Assembly: GCA_963662175.1 (NCBI GenBank)
Contig: OY759220.1
Location: 47,154,136-47,218,135, forward strand
DNA length: 64,000 nucleotides
From: Aradus depressus
Taxonomy: Eukaryota > Arthropoda > Insecta > Hemiptera > Aradidae
Reading direction: 5' to 3'
The notes beneath the pieces are model-generated. The model did no database searches and was not told the origin of the DNA. It saw nothing but the letters and a program-made list of their open reading frames with translations. The translations under genes and the position numbers were made by a program. This document shows positions 10,979 to 19,742 of this stretch, piece after piece. Every line of letters begins with the position of its first letter. The first letter of the stretch is position 1.

Positions 10979-12533
10979 GTGGGATTAATGAGTATCTTAG
11001 CCATTTACTCTCAACACCACTTAGAGCGATGGGCTCCCCAAATGTGGAATTACAAACATATTTGTTTGCTTGGCGTTATAGTTTCCAGAACGCTCCCAGC
11101 TTGCCATCTTCATCTCATCACGTCCATTCTCTCTACTCCTGGAGGACTTTCTATTATCCAACGTCTGCTAATGATCTAGTCGTTGCAGCCTCTCTAGTAG
11201 GAACTGTGCACCCTCCCAGCCGCCTCTCCTGCTCTATCCTCATGCAGCCGTCTTCAACTTCTCACGTCCATTTTCTGTACTTCCGGTGGACCTTCTCTTA
11301 TTTTCTTCGGTACTCTGCAAGGCTTCATCCAGAATCCTGCAAGAGGAGTGGAATATTCTTCTTCGAACTCCTGCGTTGTGCATAGCATGCTCAGAAATAT
11401 TCTTTTCGGTATTCTGCCTAAGTGCCCTAACCTACGGCTACCGGGTTCTACTATAGTTTTACAGAATCTCTTACCCTCCATGTATCTCCTCTGATTCGCA
11501 TTAAGTGCCCTAATAATATCAATTCCTTCCTTAACGATCCAGTTCCCTCAGCTCTTCGTTGGATCTTTCCATCCATCACTTCTTCTCACGAATATATATC
11601 CTTCTGTATGCCTTTCTCTCCCGGCTATGGAGAAAGAGTTTGTCCTTCTGGTCAGAACCCAGGTTTCACTCACACTTATCTTCGCCTCTCGAGAGCAGAT
11701 ATAACGTTCAAAATTTAATCATAAGTAGATATATTGGCAGTAAATATCCAGGAGTGTTGCTGGATCTAGCTAGGAAGGAATGAATGCCTTAAGGAGAGAG
11801 GGCAGCCCTGGACCCACCGTGATCTATTAACCAATCATCCGGTCCGGTTATTACACAGGCAGCTGTTAATGGCCGCTCGAGCCTCGGGCACTTCGTGATT
11901 CTCAACGTCTCTGTGCCCCGAACGGGTCTTCTCCAGGGGTCATCTTGAAACAACTGGATCACTTTCTGGAAAGATGGACTATGCAGCTACCCAGCAGGAC
12001 TCTCTTTCATGATGGAACCTTCTCCTTCTCCATCCTTCCTGATCTCAGTCGGAAGTCCTCAGTCAGTCTCAGTTTTGTAAACTGAAGGGCGGCATCCACT
12101 TCATCCTCTCAACTTGGAAGGGAAGATATTTAAAATTTTTAAAATGAAAGAATTTAGAAATTTAAAGGACTAAAATTTAGAAAGCTGCATCAATGTTTTC
12201 CCTGTTGTTGGGCAATTACATGTGAAGATTGCAAGTCTCTAAGTTGAACAAATTGATTTCGTATATTTTTCTAAGTTTCTCTAAAAAGGTCATGTTTTTG
12301 AATAACTATACTTCCCATAATAAGTTAAAAATAAAAATAGCCTTGCAAATACATATTATGTATTTGCATTTTGTAATTACCTTGACATGTAATACAAAAT
12401 GACGGAACGGTTTTAAAAATAAAAAGCTTTGGTTCATTGATTCTAATACGTCAATGAGGAAGTAAATGAGAATAAATTCATGAAAATGGAGGGACATTGA
12501 CGCTCCCGTCTAACGGACTCCCTCGGAGTGCTT
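10979..12533. other. Unique sequence without a recognisable gene
   Basis: Pyrimidine-rich between 11080 and 11300. The minus frame at 11254-11481 looks faintly coding (EPGSRRLGHLGRIPKRIF), with a duplicated 'VQKMDVRS / VERMDVMR' block upstream, but matches nothing I know. A recurring motif lies at 11862-11898. Confidence 0.35.
11862..11898 (-). other. Recurrent motif, copy 1
   Basis: On the minus strand, TCACGAAGTGCCCGAGGC is followed by CCATTAACAGC after a short spacer. It is shared with 14058-14094 and 15848-15880 but lies in otherwise unrelated sequence. Confidence 0.5.
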
Positions 12534-12639
12534 ATACCGGGTGTCCCAAGTAGATCAAAATTTCTCCGAAACAGTGGTAAGGATTTTTTGTTTCTTCTTA
12601 AGCCAAGCTGGTAATCTCCAGTGTGGTAATAAAGAAATT

Positions 12640-13050
12640 GTTAATGTTTAATTAAAACAAATAAATAAATATATAATTCAAATAATAAATATAAAAATTA
12701 AATAGATAAACAATGAATTACCACATTTCCTGTAGACATTTTATAACCGGTCTTCTATTTAATTTTGATTTCTACAGTAATTTCCGAAAATGGCCCTAAA
12801 ATATATAAAGTTCAAAACGTGTAATTTTTGAAGAAAGTGCACGTAATTTTTTCAAAAATTTCAATTAAACTTTTTATTTGGATTTCTCAAGAGATGCCAT
12901 CTTGTTTTCTAAATTTTGCAAAAAATATAAATCTAATCCAAAGGTTTTCAAATTATCTTACTGGACCAATAGGGAAGATGAATAGCATAGAATTTACGAG
13001 AACAAATATTGGGTTTATTTTCTTAAATCTACATTATAAAATTAAAAACT
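12640..13050 (+). repeat. Unidentified 400-bp dispersed repeat, copy 1
   Basis: From AATTACCACATTTCCTGTAG to TTATTTTCTTAAATCTACAT this stretch matches 17265-17672 in the same orientation, at roughly 80-85% identity by eye with several indels. AT-rich and non-coding. An AT-rich lead-in of similar texture precedes both copies. Upstream at 12537 is a mariner-like terminus (CCGGGTGTCCCAAGT), but no partner end is seen. Confidence 0.75.
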
Positions 13051-13254
13051 AAGATTGGAACATAAAAAAAACCATTAAATCAGTTTTTGTTTTTTTAAAT
13101 AAATTTTATAAACTAATAAATAATGGTCATCTTCTTTTAGAGTTATCTTGGGTCATATAAAACATATAAACAAATAAAAGAGCCTTCTTTGGAAATGTTT
13201 TCCTTGCCAAGCTAAACGAAGTATAAAGGAAGTTAAGCCGTCAGAAATTCAATG

Positions 13255-13420
13255 CTTTCAATTTCATGTTTTCCGACCTTCTCATTCCAAAAAAAAAAAG
13301 AATCTGTCAGTATGTCTGTGAACACGACAACTTCCGACAGAATGAATATATCGACACGAAATATAAATGTGTATTGAGAACCCTTCAAGGACGATGCCTA
13401 GTAACAATCTGTGTTCCTTC
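13255..13420 (+). repeat. Dispersed ~140-bp monomer family, copy 13255
   Basis: Shows the left half of the long form of the family: ATTTCATGTTTTCCGACC, an A-run, GTCTGTGAACACGACAACTT, then ATATATCGACACGAAATA. A partial inverted copy lies at 13790-13915, so the two face each other across 370 bp of unrecognised sequence. Confidence 0.7.
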
Positions 13421-14057
13421 TCTTTGGTCGATTCTGCTGAAAAGGTGTCGTCCTTATGGATTTAGTTTCATAGTACCAAATTTTGTGTGGATACATTCAA
13501 ATTGTAGTGGCTTTCTTTCAAATCATTAGTTATAGTGACGTCTTGGAAATACTTAAAGTTAAATAAACACTGGCGAACCTCCTCACCACTGTTACCCATC
13601 CATACACACCAATAGTTCGAATCAGGCATGTTTTTCGAATATGCCATCAAAAATCCACTGCCTTTTTTCGATTTACAGGTTAGAAAAATTGGTAGCATAA
13701 CCTGGCGGTCGGACTTGACGTGTGAGTAACATATTAGTGGTGTGTGTTGGCGAAATTCGGTGTTTGAATGATCTGCACTGTTCATTCTATGGAGAGTTAT
13801 CTTATCCCATACAGACACACACATAACATACCTCAATTTTTTTAATTCATTTCTTGGTTCAGGAAGTAGAAAAAACAGTGTTGATCCGGGTCCACATAAT
13901 AACAACTATTGATTTTCAGTGAAATGAACTGTGTGGGGTACATCGCCTGTTGCTTATTTTCTGTTTCTAGTTGTTGCTCTGGGAGAGACTGTGCCATGTG
14001 CAGCTAAGACCAACATGAAGTGTAGTCTTTGGTCTAGGATACATTATATCTGAGAGA

Positions 14058-14094
14058 TCACGAAGTGCCCCAGGCCTGGACAACCATTAACAGC
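14058..14094 (+). other. Recurrent motif, copy 2
   Basis: TCACGAAGTGCCCCAGGC followed by CAACCATTAACAGC, matching 15848-15880 on the same strand and 11862-11898 inverted. Confidence 0.5.
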
Positions 14095-14404
14095 CCTCCA
14101 TAGTATTAACTCTAAAACTATCCCCACATAATAGGATAATACACAGGGTTAATAATCCAAAGATACAATTATTTCCTAATTACAACTAACCTGCCAACCA
14201 TTGATTACATCTCTAGCCTCACAAATCATAAGTATCATCTCTCTTTGTTGTTCGTCGTTGAGAAAGATTTAAATTTTATATTTTTTCTTTTATTCATCCC
14301 CTTTTCAAAATTATATAGTCAGTCTGTTCTCTTCTAAAAAGGAGAATGTTTATAATTTTGTCTGAAGGTGAAATGGTTTCTGCCGCAAGGCTAAAGTCCA
14401 ATCT

Positions 14405-14665
14405 TACTTTTACTTCTCCAAGTATAGGGGAAGTTATGTATTCGATCAGAAATTCGATGTTGAGTTTTCTACGGAATTTCATGTTTCCAGATCTACCGTG
14501 ATATCTCCTGATAGTTGAAAAGTTTATATGTGTGACCAGAACCCCATAAGAACGACACCTATTGATTTTCAGCCAAATCGGCCAAAGGGGAAGGGGGCTT
14601 AACTGAAAAACTCTAATAACTCACAATATAATGAATGTATCGACACGAAATTTAGTATTACATTT
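14405..14665 (+). repeat. Dispersed ~140-bp monomer family, copy 14405 (long form)
   Basis: Begins CTTCTCCAAGTATAGGGGAAG, trimmed here to the family's usual dyad start, and continues through ACACCTATTGATTTTCAGC, CAAATCGGCCAAAGGGG and a second monomer start ATGAATGTATCGACACG at about 14631. It spans two linked monomers. Confidence 0.75.
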
Positions 14666-15279
14666 TAAAAAGCGAGACCGGAAACTTAGTTGGTTAATTT
14701 GAACGTTATATAGGTGGGACATTTTCTTTTCCAAGAAATTTTGTGAAGGGACAAGAAAAATCCGTCCATCTTTTTTTGCGATCTTTTGATCCGTTCTTTT
14801 CCCATGTCCGTGTTTGTTCCTGCCTGTTGAAAATAAAATAAATTAATATTAAAAAATAAATGAATAAATAAATACAATAGATATTTATAATTTTTATTAA
14901 ATATTTAGTTATAAATATTTTATAATTATTTTTCTTTATGGTGAGTTTTCTTCCACGATGATACTTCGGGGAGATCCCCGTCGACCTTTTTATTATGAGT
15001 ACTATTATTATTCAAAATTTAAAGTTAACCTAAGCTACAAAATTACGGAGAACTTAATATTTTTATTTACTTAATCAAGTTTTGTATATAAAATTAAATT
15101 GAAAGATGAATGATTGATAATTAATTCTTTTGAACTGCAGGAAGTTCTATAAGAGACGGTAAGTGACGTTCATTATGAAGTATGAAGACCCCTTGGTTGT
15201 GCAAGTCGAGGGCAATCCGCTCATCTGTTCTGCCACGCCAGCACGTGAGTCCGGCATACACGCCTGTAGGATTATATTT
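14666..15279. other. AT-rich, possible 18-nt microexon only
   Basis: The AT-rich interval holds one exon-like arrangement: a pyrimidine-rich acceptor ending CTGCAG at 15140, 18 bases, then GTAAGT from 15159. No protein context supports it. Confidence 0.25.
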
Positions 15280-15535
15280 CATTATGACTTATTAAGGTTA
15301 TTGAGATAGCCTCCACCTCCCTACGACTGATTTGGCTGAAAGTCAATAGGTGTTGTCCAAAAGGGCTTCTGAAGCTCCATAAAAAGCTTTGTGTTCCACA
15401 TATCGCTGACACACACAGACGATTTTTTTGTTTCATTTTTGGGTTTAAGGGCTGTAAAACACGAATTTCCGGAAAACTCAAGATATATTTGTATAACTTC
15501 CTTTATACTAAGGGTAGTTGGGGAAGTAAAATGGA
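15280..15535 (-). repeat. Dispersed ~140-bp monomer family, copy 15280 (long form)
   Basis: Minus-strand copy. It shows the reversed forms CTGATTTGGCTGAAAGTCAA, ATAGGTGTTGTCC and AACACGAATTTCCGG, then the terminal GGGGAAGTAAAA. Confidence 0.7.
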
Positions 15536-16444
15536 AGAGCACATAAGCAAGCTTTATACAGAGATCCGCGTGATGGACAGCGTTATTTCGCTGCATGCTT
15601 TCCTTAATGAAATTAAACAGAAAAAAAAACATTTGAGTTGATCGATATCTCGATTAGTTAGGCATGGCTTATCGATATTGGTTGTTAAAAAACTCGATCT
15701 TATCAGAAAAAAACATTGCAAAGGGGTTTCAAAAATGTTGTTCATCGAAGTAAATGGCGTCACGGTAAATTCTCCGCAGAGCCTGGTTCGCACAGATATG
15801 AGACAGGTAGGTAGGTTCACAAATATTCCGCCGCCGAGGGAGTCAGGTCACGAAGTGCCTCGAGGACAACCATTAGCAGCAGCCTATCTAATAAGTAGAA
15901 AGCATGATTGGATAATAGTTGTTAATAATGAAAGATCGCGTAGCAGTTAATAACGCTATGTTGAGTATAGACTGGGCCGGGTGAGGTGCCCTCCGGCGTG
16001 AGCCACACAGCGGAGCCCGGAGCCCGTCAGGATCCATCAGGTTCCCACCTTATGAATCTCGAAACACTCCCTTGCAACCAACCTCAATCAACCTATTAAT
16101 GATAATAACGACTGGTATAACAATATGGTTCGGGGCTTCATAGTCACGGCTTATCGATATTGGTTCTTCAAAACTCGATCTTATCAGAAAGTCCGTAGGA
16201 AGAAACTAACTTTGAGTTCTTCATTTCTGGGTTTCTCTAAGGTGACATATAATTTCGAAGATTTCGAAAATATTTATATTTTTTTCTTGGGGAGGATGGG
16301 AGGGAGAACTCGTCATAAAATAAAATACAAAAATTTAAATCAAATGGCGAGAGAAATAGCTTTTTTGGGGGGGGGGGGGGGGGGAAGGTTCAAGGGAGAG
16401 GGAGTAAAAACACAGATTACAACAATAATATGTGACACATCATT
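15536..16444. other. Unique stretch with recurrent motif copy 3 at 15848-15880
   Basis: TCACGAAGTGCCTCGAGG followed by CAACCATTAGCAGC is the third copy of the motif seen at 11862 and 14058. A phrase near 15640-15700 (CTTATCGATATTGGTT) recurs at 16150. A G18 tract lies at 16367-16384. No gene is recognised. Confidence 0.4.
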
Positions 16445-16571
16445 TTGAAGGTCTCGAAGTCACAAATTTTGCTGAAAATCAATTAGTCTCGTTCTTATTA
16501 ATTAAGCCCCCTCTCCGATTCAGCTGAAAATCAATAGGTGTCCATTCTCATGAGGTTCTGGATACACATAA

Positions 16572-16764
16572 GGTGTCCGGGATCGGCCAACTGAATGAAG
16601 GTGTCCGGGATCGGCCAACTGAATGAAGGTGTCCGGGATCGGCCAACTGGATGAAGGTGTCCGTGATCGGCCAACTGGATGAAGGTGTCCCGGATCAGCC
16701 AACTGAATGAAGGTGACCGGGATCGGCCAACTGAATGAAGGTGACCGGGATCGGCCAACTGACT
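16572..16764. repeat. 28-bp minisatellite, 7 copies
   Basis: Units start every 28 bases at 16572, 16600, 16628, 16656, 16684, 16712 and 16740. Each contains GGATCGGCCAACTGAATG or a near variant. Because 28 is not a multiple of 3, the open minus-strand frames here cycle through phases and are not evidence of a protein. The preceding bases (16445-16570) are an inverted fragment of the ~140-bp monomer family. Confidence 0.95.
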
Positions 16765-16800
16765 GTTCACATTAATTTTGTGAAAGAACACATTGCAAAT

Positions 16801-16923
16801 AACTGTTTAATATCTTTCTGATTATAATATAATATAATATAATATAATATAATATAATATAATATAATATAATATAATATAATATAATATAATATAATAT
16901 AATCAGAAAGATATTAAACAGTT
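16801..16923. repeat. Inverted repeat with 25-bp arms around an (AATAT)n loop
   Basis: The arms at 16801-16825 and 16899-16923 are exact reverse complements (starting AACTGTTTAATATCTTTCTG). The 73-base loop is a 5-bp AATAT microsatellite. Confidence 0.95.
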
Positions 16924-16925
16924 CT

Positions 16926-17000
16926 TTAATCTTTGAATCGGATCCATATTAATTTTGTTATATTATAACAAAATTAATATGGATCCGATTCAAAGATTAA
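16926..17000. repeat. Perfect 75-bp palindrome
   Basis: Two 37-base arms, perfect reverse complements, separated by a single T at 16963. Each arm contains GGATCC. It sits two bases after the preceding inverted repeat. Confidence 0.97.
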
Positions 17001-17264
17001 CAAGGTCGTGATGAACGTTGGCTTATCTGAAGAACAGGTTTGCAAATGATCATGATCTCGAACATGGTGAGTTGGGAAGAACGCGCCCGCCTCCAGAAAG
17101 ACAACAATCCGCGGGGTCCGTCCTGTTTAGCTGAAAAGGATTGATATCGGCTTGTCTCATCATGTACCTCAGCCCGTTAGTTATGGGGGGGGCGTTAAAT
17201 TTTGTTCATCAGATGCCAATCAAGACGATATGAAAAATATATTGTGATAATGAAAGAATGTTGT

Positions 17265-17672
17265 TAAATAAATAAGTAAAAATAGATATAATTAATAATA
17301 ATTAAATAATAATTAATACAAAAAGAATAAATAATAAACTTTCAATTACCACATTTCCTGTAGAAATTTGATCTCTTTTCTTTTACTAAATTTTGATTTC
17401 TACAGTAATTTCCGAAAAGGTCCCTAAAAAAATATCAAAAGTTCAAGACGTGCAATTTTGAAGAAAGTGCACGTAATTTAAAACATTTCTATTAACAAAC
17501 TTTTCATTTGGATTTCTAAAGAGATGCCATTTTTAATAATTTTACAAAAATATTTAAATCTAATCCAAAGGTTTTCAAATTATCTTACTGGGCCACCAGG
17601 GAAAATTAATAGAATATAATTTACGAGAACAAATATTGGGTTTATTTTCTTAAATCTACATTATTAAAATAA
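17265..17672 (+). repeat. Unidentified 400-bp dispersed repeat, copy 2
   Basis: Homologous to 12640-13050. Shared landmarks include GAAGAAAGTGCACGTAATTT, AAATCTAATCCAAAGG and ACAAATATTGGGTTTATTTT. Neither copy has visible terminal repeats or a target duplication. Confidence 0.75.
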
Positions 17673-17789
17673 AAAAACAACTACTAATAAACATGGAAAC
17701 AAACAAAAATCAAAAGAAAAATCTTAAAAACTAAATTCTTAACACTAATTCAATCTTTTCTTTGTTTTATATTTTGGACATTTTTTAAA

Positions 17790-17802
17790 ACTTAAGTTAT
17801 AT
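17790..17802. repeat. Target-site duplication (13 bp), left
   Basis: ACTTAAGTTATAT is repeated exactly at 18631-18643, on the other side of the truncated LINE. Confidence 0.8.
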
Positions 17803-18630
17803 CTGGTTGGTTGTTTATTTATTTTGGGCGAACAACTGCTTCGGTTATTATCGCCCTATCTTGTTACGTTCCTTACCCTAACTATGGCAGCGAACTCTTA
17901 ATGCAGTTGACGAGAACAGCCATGATGGGATCCCACAGGGGGCCAGGGGGCCCGGAGGAAGGCCAAGCACAGGACCAAGGGCGACCAACGAACAGGCAGG
18001 CCGGGCGGGGGGACAAAGACAACGGCACCGCCGGGCCAACCACTCAAGTATATGAAGCATTTAGCTTAATCGTGAAGGTAATGGGACTTGGAGAGGAGGG
18101 TGTGCATGTGAGGAAAGCCGTCCACACCCTCCAAGTCCGGGACCGTTCCAGTCCAGAGGCCCCGGCGGCGCCACCCCAGGCCCCCCCATCCAGCCAGCCA
18201 TGCACGCCAGCCACCCGAGGGCCCCACGCAGGACCCCCCCGGGCCCCCAGACCCCCGTCGGGAACCCCCATGGGCTGCTTAGGCCCCATGCAACTGGCGG
18301 AGCGTCCTAAAAAAAGGGAAATGATAGCAGACAGTAGGGCTCACATTTTTTGGTATAGCCCAGTTTCTTTTAAGAAATTAATGACTTCGTCCAGGATGGA
18401 GGGGTTGTCCCCCAGCGCCTCCTCCAAGCTCCTCGGAACATTATTTTTTCTGAGAAAGTCTTCATAAAAGGAGCACTCCGAGAATATGTGGTATACACTC
18501 AGGGAGAGGTGGCAATGATTACACCTGGGGGGCTGTTCTTTTGCGATCAGATAGCCGTGGGTGAGCCGCGTGTGCCCGATTCTCAGCCGGGCGATGGCCA
18601 CTTCCTCCTGTCTGCAGCTTCTTGTAACTT
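17803..18630 (-). mobile_element. 5'-truncated LINE, 828 bp
   Basis: A minus-strand LINE 3' end bounded by the 13-bp duplication. It holds the last 86 or more codons of its ORF, then a long GC-rich 3' untranslated region (about 17880-18300) quite unlike the AT-rich flanks. It finishes AAATAAATAAACAACCAACC, containing an AATAAA-type signal. The truncation point at 18630 falls in coding sequence. Confidence 0.85.
18341..18630 (-). pseudogene. LINE ORF C-terminal fragment with CX2CX7HX4C motif
   Basis: The minus frame reads VAIARLRIGHTRLTHGYLIA, then CNHCHLSLSVYHIFSEC, and ends LKETGLYQKM. This is the post-RNase H tail common to many arthropod RNase H-bearing LINEs: a conserved RIGHTRLTH block followed by a zinc-binding CCHC-like motif (Cys27, Cys30, His38 and Cys43 of the 86-codon frame). 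No stop or shift occurs in the fragment, so the insertion is fairly young, but without reverse transcriptase and endonuclease it makes nothing active. The 218-codon plus-strand frame over the same DNA is its shadow. Confidence 0.85.
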
Positions 18631-18643
18631 ACTTAAGTTATAT
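18631..18643. repeat. Target-site duplication (13 bp), right
   Basis: Exact copy of 17790-17802. Confidence 0.8.
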
Positions 18644-19730
18644 ATTTTTGGGCATATTATCCTGTACATATAAATAAACAACAGTACCTTCTTTTTGGAA
18701 CAATTTCACTGTCGATTCACTTCTTTTTAGTTCATTTCAACTTAAGCCTAAACACCATTTTTTATGTTCACTCAGACCGTCGCCATTCAACCCAGGCCTC
18801 GACCCGTCTTTCCACACTAATTAAAACAGCTGATGGCCGTGTTTTTTTTTTACTTATTTGTTTTAAAGGAAATGGTTTCTAATTATTTATTTACTAATTC
18901 AGTTTCTTTTTATAGCAAAATAAATATAATTAATTTTTTTTTTATTATTAATAATTTAATGTGTGTATTCTTTTTATACATAACAATACATAACCTATAT
19001 TGCAGAGAAGTGTGATCAGGTCACACAGTGATTCCATAGGTAGACATTACATAATGTATACTTAATTAGAATTATACACATTCAACAATAATTATTACAA
19101 TTAATTGTTATGTTCTGGAATATAATTTCAGTCTACGTCACACATGAAAATTCGTGGTTTCGAATCCCGTTCATCATAGGTAAATTGATTCGATAGTAAA
19201 AGGAAAGAAAATCCAATCGTTTGGGGTATATTTCAATATTTGACACATTGTGGCTTATGAATTTACTAAATTTTGGGTCGATATATTCATTACAATGGCA
19301 GTTATTAGATTTGTGTGTTAAGCCTCCTCCCTAATTCCCCTTTCATTCCGCTTACAATTAATAGGTTTCAACCTTAGAGGGTTGTGCATTTGAAAATACC
19401 TTTCGGAAATTTTGGTTGGAACCAACCCGAACAAATTTTCATCTTTACTTATGGTTGACTATCATTGTATCTGGTTGAATCTCTATTGACATTGCTGCAT
19501 TAATGTGGGGTTACACCCAAACTTAAGCATAAGTTTCTGCTCTCCTTGCTAAGTCTTCGAAATATTTATTTCCTGATACTTCCTTATTTCCTTCACTTTT
19601 TTCCTTTGATCCCTGAATTTAAGCGAAGGAGCGCGAATTAATCAACTAATTTTTATCTAACCCTCTAAAACCAATGAACCGACATGGCTGAAAGTCAGTA
19701 GGTACCTATATAGAAATATGCACAATTAAT
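18644..19730. other. AT-rich interval with a minus-strand monomer fragment
   Basis: Holds a minus-strand fragment of the ~140-bp monomer family at about 19230-19400 (GGGTCGATATATTCATTACA). A B-box-like GGTTTCGAATCCCG lies at about 19160 without a convincing A box. No gene. Confidence 0.45.
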
Positions 19731-19742
19731 ATAATCATTCAT
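19731..19742. repeat. Target-site duplication (12 bp), left
   Basis: ATAATCATTCAT is repeated exactly at 22543-22554, bounding the Jockey-like element. Its last two bases are the A and T of the ORF's ATG. Confidence 0.88.

Noticed and set aside
16520..16791. Minus-strand proline-rich repeat frames over the 28-bp minisatellite
   Set aside because: The 28-bp period rotates through all phases; open frames are a by-product.
17811..18467. 218-codon plus-strand frame as a gene
   Set aside because: It is the shadow of the GC-rich 3' end of a minus-strand LINE bounded by a 13-bp target duplication. Its proline/glycine-rich composition follows from GC content.
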